From Myxosarcina sp. GI1 (GTDB lineage Bacteria > Cyanobacteriota > Cyanobacteriia > Cyanobacteriales > Xenococcaceae), in NCBI RefSeq assembly GCF_000756305.1, contig NZ_JRFE01000014.1, forward strand, positions 62,001 through 126,000: a DNA stretch of 64,000 nucleotides, read 5' to 3'. The notes beneath the pieces are model-generated. The model saw only the letters and a list, made by a program, of their open reading frames with translations, ran no database searches and was not told the origin of the DNA. The translations under genes and the position numbers were made by a program. This document shows, piece after piece, positions 47,360 to 56,388 of the stretch (positions are counted from its first letter, which is position 1; each line of letters starts with the position of its first letter).

Positions 47360-47842
47360 TTATCCGCCGTATTCCCAACCAGTGGTTTCGAGTAAAAGCT
47401 GCTTACCTTCGCGGTGTATGCCAGAAGCGACTACTTCTCCTACATAAACAGTATGATCGCCTTCTTCTACCGTACCCACGACATTACATTCAATGTAGCC
47501 TAGTGAATCTTTAATAATCGGACAGCCTGTAGCTTCACCCTGGTAAAATTCTACATCTTCAAATTTATTACCCACGCGAGATTTGGGTTTAAAAAAGGAA
47601 GCAGCTAAATCTTTTTGTCCTTCATCGAGAAAGCTGATAGCAAACACTCCAGTATTTTTAACCATCTCGTGAGAACCAGTACCTTTTTTGACGCAATTAA
47701 CTACTAAAGGTGGTTTAAATGAAGACTGCATCAACCAGCTTACGGTAAACCCATTCATTTCTTCCCCATCTTTGACACCACAGATATAAAGACCGTGAGG
47801 AATCTTGCGTAACATGGTTTTTTTTGCTTTTTCGTCTAGCAA
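47360..47842 (-). CDS. Flavin reductase family (FMN-binding split barrel) protein
   Basis: About 160 residues with LRKIPHGLYICGVKDGEEMN, GFTVSWLMQSSFKPPLVVNC (flavin phosphate-binding region), GVFAISFLDEGQKDLAASFF and GDHTVYVGEVVASGIHREGK. These are hallmarks of the flavin reductase-like/HpaC-type FMN-binding split barrel, including the His of GDHTVYVG. The frame is open to a TTG at 47857. By comparison with remembered homologues that begin LDEKAKKTML, the TTG at 47842 is a better start; the first ATG is nine codons further in. It would reduce free flavin with NAD(P)H, or act as an electron-transfer partner of a diiron or flavodiiron protein. Confidence 0.8.
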   Translation of the reverse strand: MLDEKAKKTMLRKIPHGLYICGVKDGEEMNGFTVSWLMQSSFKPPLVVNCVKKGTGSHEMVKNTGVFAISFLDEGQKDLAASFFKPKSRVGNKFEDVEFYQGEATGCPIIKDSLGYIECNVVGTVEEGDHTVYVGEVVASGIHREGKQLLLETTGWEYGG

Positions 47843-47984
47843 AATTATTACTCCCAATAATATGATTATGTTTGTGTTTCGACGATTAGTTTATCAAGCT
47901 TCAGCCTTACGGCAAACTCTACTTTAGTTATAAAGTGTTTTGGCTGTTTAGAAAGATAACTTCGCTGTGACGGAAGCTATATAT

Positions 47985-50255
47985 TTAATTTTTAGTCCGA
48001 GATCGATTGAGATAATATTCTCCTCTGGGAAATAAATCGGTATTGCGCGGTTGGGGTTTGCCGTCTTTGGCATGAGAAAACATACGGACGCTAGCATTTT
48101 TAATATCGCGGCGCATGGCGGCTAGATCGAATCCTGCCTTAGTTAAAAAATCTATGACTTTGGGGCGATCGAATTTAGCTAGTAGTCGATCTTTATTAAA
48201 CTCTACGGGATGTTCGCTGCCAATTAAAATCCAAAGATTGCCACCCATGCCAACTCTAGTAACATGGGGAAAAACGCTACGCATAGTTTGAAGTGTACCC
48301 GCTCCTACATCCCACTCGACAAAAAATCCCCCTGGTTTGAGGCGCGATCGCACTTCTTGGAAAAACTCAGCCGAATAAAGCATTCCCGCACGCGATCGCC
48401 AGGGCTGGATAGCATCAGCTTCAATAATATCGAATTTGCGCTCGGCGTGGATTAACTCTCTGCGTCCATCACCGATAATAATTTCATAACGCGGATCGGC
48501 AAACAAATAGCTGAGGGGTTTGCCAACAGGAGTGTGAGAATATTCTTTGAGTACGGGGAGTTCTGCACCTAAAAGCTCTACAATGCGGATATATTCAGTA
48601 TCGGGATTGACACCGATGGTATGAGGCGTACCACCAGAACCCAAACCGATTATCATGATTTCGGTTGGCTGAGGATGTAACAAAGCGGGTACGCTACCGA
48701 GTAAGCCATGCAGGTGTAAATAGGGAAAATTTGCCTGTATTTGCCCACTAGCGAACAGTACGGCTTTTTTATTTGGTTGGGTTTCGGCGATCGCCGCTAC
48801 GCTAGTAGAATCTTCGGCATGAATAAAGTAAGCATCAGGTTTGACTCCCTGCAAAGCAGCCCAAAGACGATTGTTATTGGGAAAAAAGATAATTGTAACT
48901 ATTAGAACTAGTGCCAAAACTGTAGTAAATTTAAACCGCAGCCACTTAGGACGCATAGCGATAATAAAGCCCAAGCCTAATACGGCTAAAAGTCTTAAAG
49001 AACCAGCAGTTCCTAACTTGTCTAGCAACAATAAACCCGTTGATAAACCTCCCGTCGTATTGCCCAAAATATTGAACAGCATCAAAAAACCTACTCGTCT
49101 GCCGATGCGATCGCGCTCTGTTTGTACGGCTTTTTGTACGATGGGAAAATAGAAGCCCAAGAGCAAATTAGGTATAACCATCATTACTGTAGGCACGACT
49201 AGATATTTAAACCATACTGCCCCGTCGAGATGATTGGGATCGATAAAACCAATGTCCGAGCGCAACCCTGGATGCTGCTGCCAATAGATACTAATACCCC
49301 AGATGGCGATCGCGCTATATGCCGCAACCATTCCTTGAATCAATAAAAATACCTTTTTTGGCTGACGAATGTGTTTAACCGCCCTCGCGCCCAACATACT
49401 GCCTACGGCATTACTAACTAAGACAAAAGCTAAGAGGTGAGCGTAAGTATAAGCATTAGACTGCAAGGCAATATCCAGCACCCGAAACCAAATAATTTCC
49501 AGGCTAATAGCTGCAAAACCCGAAAGAAAAACTAATAAATACCATTGTTTTGCCGAACGAGTTTGAGGCTGTATCTCAGAGTTTGCTAGCTTGGTGGTTT
49601 TTTGCCTTCGATCTTTAAACCAAAAACATAAAATTAATGCCGATATTCCTACTACAGCACTAGAAGTTGCTCCCAAATAGACCGTTCCTGCATAGCCTAG
49701 TGTGCCGACAATATACCAGCCAGAAATTAGAGTACCCAACCCCGAACCCAAAGTATTAACTCCATATAGCCAGCCAATACGGGAAGCCACTTTATTAGTA
49801 CTGTGGCTAACTGCCCTAGAGAGTAAAGGCAGAGAAATTCCCATTAGAGTTGTGGGAATTAATAGGCTGAAAAAAACGATTGCTAAAGTTATGGGTAAAG
49901 AGTCTGCTAGATAATTAAACTTAATAAACAACAAATCGTAAAATAACCAACGGCTAAAAACCGCAAAAGCAGCAATTCCCAAATTACAACAGCCATAAAT
50001 TCTTACCCGTTGACGATTGGTCAAAGAGTCGCCAATTATCCCACCCAAAGTATTACCTACCCCCAACCCCAACAAATAGGAAGTCACGATAATTGTTGCC
50101 GAACGTACGTCAGAACCAGAAAATAAGCCTAACATTCGCTGCCACGCAACTTGATACAGTAGGGCATTAAAGCCAGAGATAAAAAATAGAAAAAATAAAA
50201 CTGATAGTATTTTTGAGTCGCGCCTAGGAGCGATCGCCGTAAGTTTAGAAATCAT
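47985..50255 (-). CDS. Fused MFS-like membrane protein and spermidine synthase-like domain
   Basis: A 756-residue two-part protein. Residues about 1-460 form twelve or more hydrophobic segments in an MFS-like arrangement, beginning ILSVLFFLFFISGFNALLYQ. Residues about 490-730 form a spermidine synthase-like Rossmann domain: MIIGLGSGGTPHTIGVNP (SAM-binding), IIIGDGRRELIHAERKFDII, EADAIQPWRSRAG and LKPGGFFVEWDVG. The DA in EADAIQPW fits the position of the catalytic Asp. Such fusions are widespread but their substrate is not known; aminopropyl transfer coupled to transport is speculation. It is divergent from the antiporter gene. Confidence 0.85.
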   Translation of the reverse strand: MISKLTAIAPRRDSKILSVLFFLFFISGFNALLYQVAWQRMLGLFSGSDVRSATIIVTSYLLGLGVGNTLGGIIGDSLTNRQRVRIYGCCNLGIAAFAVFSRWLFYDLLFIKFNYLADSLPITLAIVFFSLLIPTTLMGISLPLLSRAVSHSTNKVASRIGWLYGVNTLGSGLGTLISGWYIVGTLGYAGTVYLGATSSAVVGISALILCFWFKDRRQKTTKLANSEIQPQTRSAKQWYLLVFLSGFAAISLEIIWFRVLDIALQSNAYTYAHLLAFVLVSNAVGSMLGARAVKHIRQPKKVFLLIQGMVAAYSAIAIWGISIYWQQHPGLRSDIGFIDPNHLDGAVWFKYLVVPTVMMVIPNLLLGFYFPIVQKAVQTERDRIGRRVGFLMLFNILGNTTGGLSTGLLLLDKLGTAGSLRLLAVLGLGFIIAMRPKWLRFKFTTVLALVLIVTIIFFPNNNRLWAALQGVKPDAYFIHAEDSTSVAAIAETQPNKKAVLFASGQIQANFPYLHLHGLLGSVPALLHPQPTEIMIIGLGSGGTPHTIGVNPDTEYIRIVELLGAELPVLKEYSHTPVGKPLSYLFADPRYEIIIGDGRRELIHAERKFDIIEADAIQPWRSRAGMLYSAEFFQEVRSRLKPGGFFVEWDVGAGTLQTMRSVFPHVTRVGMGGNLWILIGSEHPVEFNKDRLLAKFDRPKVIDFLTKAGFDLAAMRRDIKNASVRMFSHAKDGKPQPRNTDLFPRGEYYLNRSRTKN

Positions 50256-50588
50256 TAAAAGCTAATAGATACATAGACAATTACCGAGCGTTCTACTGAA
50301 CGGCAGTTTGCCATAAAGTTTTGATAGAGCTACTGGCGATCTAGCCCGCTTTCTACAGACAAAACACATAGATCTGCCAATTGAGACTTATATTTTAATA
50401 GGTTTTCAAAATCAGAATTGGTATGATTGCAAGAATTTTTTAGACAACTAAACACATAAACGTGTCGCTTCTAATCAATTGAGTGTTACTTGCTATTACT
50501 GTTAAATTCTGATTTTTAATAAACGAGCGAATACAATTGTCGGTTTTTAGACGATTATTAATAAATGAAATAATTTTAAAAAACTGCC
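50256..50588. promoter_or_regulatory. Divergent intergenic region, MFS/spermidine synthase and antiporter genes
   Basis: A 333-base region between diverging genes, AT-rich, without a supported gene or clear hairpin. A short ORF in the region overlaps the antiporter start out of frame and is not credible. Promoters of both genes are expected here but cannot be pinpointed. Confidence 0.35.
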
Positions 50589-52613
50589 ATGCCAATCTAT
50601 GCCATTTTGTCTTTAAAGCCGCTCAACGACCCCGTAGCGGTTTTTCTCTCGATTTTAGTGATTATGCTGATCGCGCCTTTATTGTTCGAGCGAATACAGC
50701 TTCCTGGAATTGTGGGTTTGATTATCGCAGGGGTAATTGTCGGTCCCGAAGGCATTGGTCTTTTAGAACGCAGTAGCAATATTATTCTTTTGGGTACGGT
50801 GGGCTTGCTGTTTCTGATGTTTATGGCAGGATTGGAAACTAGCTTAGACGACTTCAAAGAGAATGGCGATCGGGCAGCTATTTTTGGCATAGCAACATTT
50901 ATCGTACCGATGGTTATCGGGACACTCGCGATGATGATGGTAGGTTATGGTTTTCTGGCAGCTATTTTGGTAGCTTCCTGTTTTGCTTCCCATACTTTAC
51001 TAGCTTTACCCGTTCTCAATAAATTGGGTATTATGCGTACTCCTGCGGTCAATATGACTTTAGGAGGAACTTTAATTACCAATGTTTTAGCTTTATTGGT
51101 ACTGGCAGTTGTAGTCAAAGCTCATTCTGGAGAATTAACTCTTGGTTTTTGGCTGTTTCTCATTCCCGCACTAACTATTTATACCTTTGCCACCTTATGG
51201 GGCGTACCCAAAATTGGACGCTGGTTTTTTCATCGTTTCGGACACGACGAAAGTGCAGAATTTATTTTTGTACTAGCTAGTTTGTTTGTCGTTTCCTACA
51301 TTGCCAACTTAATCGAAATCGAACCCATTATCGGTGCATTTTTAGCAGGGATTGCTCTAACTCCTTTGATCCCCCAACTAAGTCCGTTAATGAATCGGAT
51401 TCAATTTATCGGCAACACTTTATTCGTGCCGTTTTTCTTGATTTCGGTAGGAATGTTAATCGATCCTAAAATTTTAATTAGCGAACCCAAATCGTTGCTA
51501 ATTGCAGCAGTAATGATTGTTGCCGAAGTAATTGCTAAGTTTATCGCTGCCTGGGGAACGGGCAAATGGTTTAAATTAAAGTTTCCCAGCATTATGGTAA
51601 TGTTTGGACTTTCCATCGCTCAAGCAGCTTCTACTCTGGCTGCGGCTACAGTAGCTTATGAAATAGAATTAATCGATCGCACCACAGTCAACGGCATTGT
51701 CGCGATGATTCTCTTTACCTGTATTGCTTCTCCCTGGATTACCGAAAAGTGGGGCAAACAAGTCAATTCCAGTACAGATAAAATTCCCGTAGCCAAGCAA
51801 AAATCATCAATTTCTCAACGAGTTTTGATTCCCGTTGCCAACCCCAACACCGAAGACAATTTGTTAAACTTGGCTTTAATTTTGTCTAAAGCAGCCCAGG
51901 GAACTCTTTTACCCCTTCATGTCTTAAGCGATCGTGACGTAATTGGGAACAATTCCGCAATTTCAGAAGCCAGAACTCAGCAGTCACAGTTGTTAGCTGC
52001 TGCTGAAACTATTGCCCATGCTGCCAATGCCGAGGTAGAAACCATCGGTAGAGTCGACGATCGCATCGATCGCGGTATTGTCCGTACGGCAGTAGAACGT
52101 CAGGCTTCACTAATTGTCTGTGGTTGGAAGGGCTATTCTACTTATAAAGAAAACTTTTTTGGAGGAACCCTCGATAATGTAGCAATAAAAGCTTCCGTAC
52201 CCGTTTTAATCGCTCGTTTTGCCCAACCTATTGCCACTACCGCCAGAGTTTTTCTAGCAGTAACCAAACGTCAGGCTTTTTCTACAGAATTTAAGTCAAT
52301 CCTGGAAATTGCCCAATTGATGTCTGCCGAACTCAAAGCCAGTCTTCAGGTTTTATTGGTAATTAGTGACAAGCAAAGCAAATTATCAGAGACAGAAATA
52401 ACTCGACTTGCCACAGATACTTTAATCGCTCAGACACAAGGTAATTTAATCAAAGAAGTTTCTCAGAGAATACACCGCAACGATTTATTGCTATTGGTAG
52501 TTAACACTTCCAAACAAAAGTTACAGAGTAGATCGGCGGTAGGCACGATTCCCGAAATAATTGCCCGTTCGCATCAAGATACCTCCGTTTTAGTGCTGCA
52601 TTTTCCCAATTGA
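50589..52613 (+). CDS. CPA2-type cation:proton antiporter with universal stress protein domains
   Basis: The 674-residue product has a 12-13 span Na+/H+ exchanger domain (residues about 10-400). Signature segments are ERIQLPGIVGLIIAGVIVGP, LLFLMFMAGLETSLDDFKEN, ASCFASHTLLALPVLNKLGI and EPIIGAFLAGIALTPLIPQL. The cytoplasmic C-terminus has a universal stress protein domain (ISQRVLIPVANPNTEDNLLN to ASVPVLIAR, about 410-545) and a degenerate second one after it. This layout matches cyanobacterial NhaS/KefB-like antiporters for Na+ or K+ homeostasis. The transported ion cannot be determined from sequence. The ATG at 50589 directly precedes the first span. Confidence 0.9.
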   Translation: MPIYAILSLKPLNDPVAVFLSILVIMLIAPLLFERIQLPGIVGLIIAGVIVGPEGIGLLERSSNIILLGTVGLLFLMFMAGLETSLDDFKENGDRAAIFGIATFIVPMVIGTLAMMMVGYGFLAAILVASCFASHTLLALPVLNKLGIMRTPAVNMTLGGTLITNVLALLVLAVVVKAHSGELTLGFWLFLIPALTIYTFATLWGVPKIGRWFFHRFGHDESAEFIFVLASLFVVSYIANLIEIEPIIGAFLAGIALTPLIPQLSPLMNRIQFIGNTLFVPFFLISVGMLIDPKILISEPKSLLIAAVMIVAEVIAKFIAAWGTGKWFKLKFPSIMVMFGLSIAQAASTLAAATVAYEIELIDRTTVNGIVAMILFTCIASPWITEKWGKQVNSSTDKIPVAKQKSSISQRVLIPVANPNTEDNLLNLALILSKAAQGTLLPLHVLSDRDVIGNNSAISEARTQQSQLLAAAETIAHAANAEVETIGRVDDRIDRGIVRTAVERQASLIVCGWKGYSTYKENFFGGTLDNVAIKASVPVLIARFAQPIATTARVFLAVTKRQAFSTEFKSILEIAQLMSAELKASLQVLLVISDKQSKLSETEITRLATDTLIAQTQGNLIKEVSQRIHRNDLLLLVVNTSKQKLQSRSAVGTIPEIIARSHQDTSVLVLHFPN

Positions 52614-53172
52614 TTGCCACAGTTTTTTAAAAGCCTCTATTTGCCAGAAAAAATAGACGGTACATCTCTAAATAAGCAAATAATACCGATAAAAATTTAC
52701 TATAGCGATAAGTTTATTCAATTGTAAGTGGTCAATTTGCGATCGCTCGCACAAAAAATAGTCGTGGCTAGAAAACTGTTGGTTTTTAAGTAGAAAACAA
52801 GTTTAACTTATCATTTTTCAAGCATTTCAGTAGTGTTTTTTTGCTTATTTGTTAATTATATAAATTGCATTTTTGAATTCTAGCGATTAAAGTTCCCTAA
52901 AATTATAAGGTTAATTATGGTGGAGATAACAAGAGGCAAGATATTAGGCTTTTAAAATGGAGCAGCGATTTATTAAAGAAAATTTTGGCAAAATCAAGTC
53001 AAAGATATAAATAAAGAAATAAAAAATAGAGGTTTTTGAGGTCAACCCAAAATTATTCAGATCGAATCAAAATTTTAGACGAATTTTGGGAATTTTAAAT
53101 GTAGCCGAACATAGATCTGGCGATCGCTAGCTCTGTATAAAGCTAAAAAAATTTTAAAAATGCTCGTTTAAT
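52614..53172 (+). other. 559-base intergenic region
   Basis: Long AT-rich gap between two plus-strand genes. It contains one HIP1-like GCGATCGC near 52739 and another near 53120. No ORF, terminator hairpin or recognisable RNA was found; a small RNA cannot be excluded by eye. The downstream kinase promoter must lie here. Confidence 0.35.
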
Positions 53173-55698
53173 ATGATAAATGACACCGTTTTATCCCAAA
53201 ATCGAAAGCTGACTCAAAGTTCTCGTATCAGCCTGCGCTCCGCGTCGTTTCTTCTAGCTTCTATAGTCATAGGTATCGGCTGTCTAGTTATCTGTGGTTG
53301 GCTTTTCGACATACCGATTTTAAAGAGTCTGCTTCCAGGTCGGGTAACTATGAAAATCAGTACTGCTCTGGGCTTTATTTTAAGCAGTATTTCTCTATTA
53401 CTATGGCATCTAAAACAAAATAACTCCTCAAATCCGAGCGATAACAACAACTTCAATCTACTAGTTGGTGGTTGCCTGTATCTTTTGCCAACTATATCGA
53501 TTGTCTTTACTATTTTGACTTTTATTGAATATGGCTTTCAAGTAAATTTAGGTACTACTATACTTTCTTTTCCCGAAACTGCCGACGCTGTAGATGCAGT
53601 TGTTAATGGGCGAATGTCTCCCAATACAGCATTAGGTTTTCTTTGGTTTAATGGAGCCATTTTGCTGTCGATCGGGAAATATTATCTTACTGCCCAACTA
53701 TCGGCATTGATAGTTATAGGGTTTGCTCTAACATCCCTACTCGGTCATATTTACAATCTTTCGGCGTTATACGGCATGAACTCTGGGACGGGAATGGCAA
53801 TTCATACTGCTACCTGCTTTATATTACTAGGTTTGGCTTTATTAGGAACTCGTAGCGATCGAGGCTTGATGAGAATTATTACTGCAGATGAAGCAGGAGG
53901 AACGATGGCGCAATGGTTGCTTCCTTTAGTAACGTTAGTGCCAATACTATTGGGGTGGTTATTTTGGTCGTTTTTTGCCAACTTCGATCTAACTCCAGAA
54001 ACTAGAATTGCCCTCAGAATTTTATTAGAAATAATTATTTTAGACGCAGTAGTTTTATGGGCTGCACGTAAATTGAATAAGGTAGATCGCCTGCGTCAAA
54101 GTTCTGTTCGCCAACAGCAAGAACAGGAGCAGCAGTTACGTTTGGCTTTTGAGTTCGCAGCAATTGGTAAGGCATTAATATCTAAAGAAGGTCAATTTCT
54201 CAAAGTTAATCCCGCTCTCTGCCAGCTTACTGGTTATAGTGAAGACGAAATGCTGCAACTATTGTTTCAAGATATTACCCATGATGATGATTTAGATACC
54301 CATTTAAAATTTGTTCGGAAATTTTTGGCAAATGAAATCGATAATTGTCAGTTTGAAAAACGTTACCTCCACAAATCGGGTCGAGTAATTTGGATTTCTC
54401 TTAACGTTACTTTAGCCAAAGACAATTTGGGCACACCAAAATATTTTATCGCTCAGATGCAGGATATTACCGTTCGCAAACAGGCTGAGGCTGAGATTCT
54501 GCGGCTCAATGAAGAGCTAGAATCAAGAGTCAAACAACGCACTGCCGAATTAGAGGCAGAAATTGTCGAACGTCAAAAGATTGAAGATTCCTTACGCTTA
54601 CTTTCGGTAAAAAATCAAGCCTTACTCAAAGCTATACCCGATTGGATATTTTCTTTAGAACACGATGGCAAACTAGTCGATTTTAAAGCTCCCAGAAAAA
54701 TTAAAGCTCCCCTAGTTCACAAAAAATTTATTGGGAAAAGACTAGATAAAGTTTTGCCCCCAGAAGTTTCGGCGGTAATGATAAAGGCAATTTCAGCAGC
54801 AGTAAATACCAAAGAAGTTCAAATCTGTGAATATCAATTAGAGAGAAAAGCGACCCTGAGAGATTATGAAGCCCGTATTGCTATCTGCGATTGCCAGGAA
54901 GTTATGGCGATTGTGCGTGACGTTACAGAACGCAAACAGGTAGAAAGAGATATTCGTCAGGCACTAGAAATTGAAAAAAATCTCAACGAGCTTAAAAACC
55001 GTTTTGTAACCATAACTTCCCATGAATTTCGCACGCCGCTAGCCTCAATATTATCTTCTTCAGAACTGCTCGAACATTACAGCTATAAATGGAATGAAGA
55101 TAGAAAACTCAATCATCTGCACCGTATTCAATCATCGGTAAAGCACATGACAGATTTATTAAATGATGTCTTGCTACTAGGTAAAGCTGATGCAGGAAGG
55201 TTAGAGTTAAGTCCAACCAAATTCGATCTGTATCGATTTTGCCGAGAATATGTTGAAGAAATGCAGCTTATTGTTGATACCCATCAAATTGTTTTTAGTT
55301 TCAATACTCACTCTGACAGCAATTTTGATTCAAAATCGCAAGAATATCCCGTTGCTATGGATGAAATACTACTGCGTCATGTATTGAACAATTTACTTTC
55401 TAATGCAATCAAATTTTCACCCAATAGCGACAAAGTATATTTAGACGTAGAATACGATTTGGAGCGAGCTAGATTTCAAATTCGAGATACAGGAGTTGGT
55501 GTTCCTGTAGAAGAACGAGAACGATTATTTGAATCTTTTCATCGATTTAGCAATGCTAGCTCCATTCCTGGCACTGGTTTGGGATTGGCAATTGCCAAAA
55601 AAACCGTAGATTTACATGGTGGAAAGATTGCTATGGAGAGTCAATTAGGGCAAGGGACTACTTTTACCGTTACCTTACCCTACTTAACACAAGAATAG
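53173..55698 (+). CDS. Membrane-bound PAS domain sensor histidine kinase
   Basis: An 841-residue kinase. Residues about 20-300 form roughly eight membrane spans of an unassigned integral-membrane sensor. A PAS domain follows (about 320-440, with GQFLKVNPALCQLTGYSEDE and a PAC segment), then a coiled coil and a second, more divergent PAS (about 490-595). The HisKA domain has H617 in ITSHEFRTPLAS. The ATPase has NNLLSNAIKFSPN (N box), IRDTGVGVP (G1) and GTGLGLAIAKKTVDLHGGKI (G2). No receiver domain is fused and no partner is encoded on the same strand. Its stop lies only six bases from the stop of a convergent response regulator gene. Confidence 0.9.
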   Translation: MINDTVLSQNRKLTQSSRISLRSASFLLASIVIGIGCLVICGWLFDIPILKSLLPGRVTMKISTALGFILSSISLLLWHLKQNNSSNPSDNNNFNLLVGGCLYLLPTISIVFTILTFIEYGFQVNLGTTILSFPETADAVDAVVNGRMSPNTALGFLWFNGAILLSIGKYYLTAQLSALIVIGFALTSLLGHIYNLSALYGMNSGTGMAIHTATCFILLGLALLGTRSDRGLMRIITADEAGGTMAQWLLPLVTLVPILLGWLFWSFFANFDLTPETRIALRILLEIIILDAVVLWAARKLNKVDRLRQSSVRQQQEQEQQLRLAFEFAAIGKALISKEGQFLKVNPALCQLTGYSEDEMLQLLFQDITHDDDLDTHLKFVRKFLANEIDNCQFEKRYLHKSGRVIWISLNVTLAKDNLGTPKYFIAQMQDITVRKQAEAEILRLNEELESRVKQRTAELEAEIVERQKIEDSLRLLSVKNQALLKAIPDWIFSLEHDGKLVDFKAPRKIKAPLVHKKFIGKRLDKVLPPEVSAVMIKAISAAVNTKEVQICEYQLERKATLRDYEARIAICDCQEVMAIVRDVTERKQVERDIRQALEIEKNLNELKNRFVTITSHEFRTPLASILSSSELLEHYSYKWNEDRKLNHLHRIQSSVKHMTDLLNDVLLLGKADAGRLELSPTKFDLYRFCREYVEEMQLIVDTHQIVFSFNTHSDSNFDSKSQEYPVAMDEILLRHVLNNLLSNAIKFSPNSDKVYLDVEYDLERARFQIRDTGVGVPVEERERLFESFHRFSNASSIPGTGLGLAIAKKTVDLHGGKIAMESQLGQGTTFTVTLPYLTQE

Positions 55699-55704
55699 AT
55701 CGAA

Positions 55705-56358
55705 TTAAAAACTAGGTCGATCGCCAACATTACTGGTAGCGCGATTGAGATTGTCTTGAGCTTGTCGATCGCTAGGGTCTAAGCTAATAGCAACACGATA
55801 ATTTTTAATGGCACTGGTAAAATCTCCCATAGTTTCTTGAAGCTGTCCTAAAAAATTAAACGCTTCGGGACGAGAAGGATCGCATCCAATGGCTTTCTTA
55901 ACTTGAGCGATCGCACCATCAAAGTCTCGTTGTCTGGCTAGTTGCTTGGAGGCTTTCAAACTAGATTTGTATTCCGACTCACTATGTTCTGAAGGCTCCT
56001 CCAAAACGTTGTGAACGACATTTCTTAGTTCTTTAGGAGTAAATGGTTTTTGTAAAAAATCTACCGCTCCCAACTTCATTGCCTCTACTGCATTGTCTAC
56101 CGTTCCGTGAGCGGTAATCAAAACAATTTTAATCTGAGGATATTCGGCGATCGCTTTTTTTAACAGTTCGATACCGTCCATACCAGGCATTTTTAAATCG
56201 GTAACAATCAGATCGTATTTATCCCCCGTCAATTGCAACATAGCATCTTTGCCATCGAAAGCAGTATGCACTCCGTAGTCTAAAGACTCTAAAGCCATTG
56301 TGACAGTACGTCTAATATTTTTATCGTCATCAACCACTAAAATTTTTGCCTTAGACAT
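55705..56358 (-). CDS. Response regulator with C-terminal TPR domain
   Basis: The 217-residue protein has a complete receiver domain: acidic pair D10-D11, phospho-acceptor D54 in VTDLKMPGMDG, T82 in ITAHG and K104 in FLQKPF. Residues about 132-210 hold two TPR units (QLARQRDFDGAIAQVKKAIG and AFNFLGQLQETMGDFTSAIK) instead of a DNA-binding or enzymatic output, so signalling probably goes through protein contact. It starts 30 bases after the histidine kinase gene, clearly a kinase-regulator pair. Confidence 0.9.
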   Translation of the reverse strand: MSKAKILVVDDDKNIRRTVTMALESLDYGVHTAFDGKDAMLQLTGDKYDLIVTDLKMPGMDGIELLKKAIAEYPQIKIVLITAHGTVDNAVEAMKLGAVDFLQKPFTPKELRNVVHNVLEEPSEHSESEYKSSLKASKQLARQRDFDGAIAQVKKAIGCDPSRPEAFNFLGQLQETMGDFTSAIKNYRVAISLDPSDRQAQDNLNRATSNVGDRPSF

Positions 56359-56388
56359 CGATTGAATTTCCTTTCCTTGTATTTATAA

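Noticed and set aside
50537-50776. Short plus-strand ORF overlapping the start of the antiporter gene
   Set aside because: Out of frame with the antiporter, no recognisable motif, and composition unlike a protein; the antiporter frame is clearly real.
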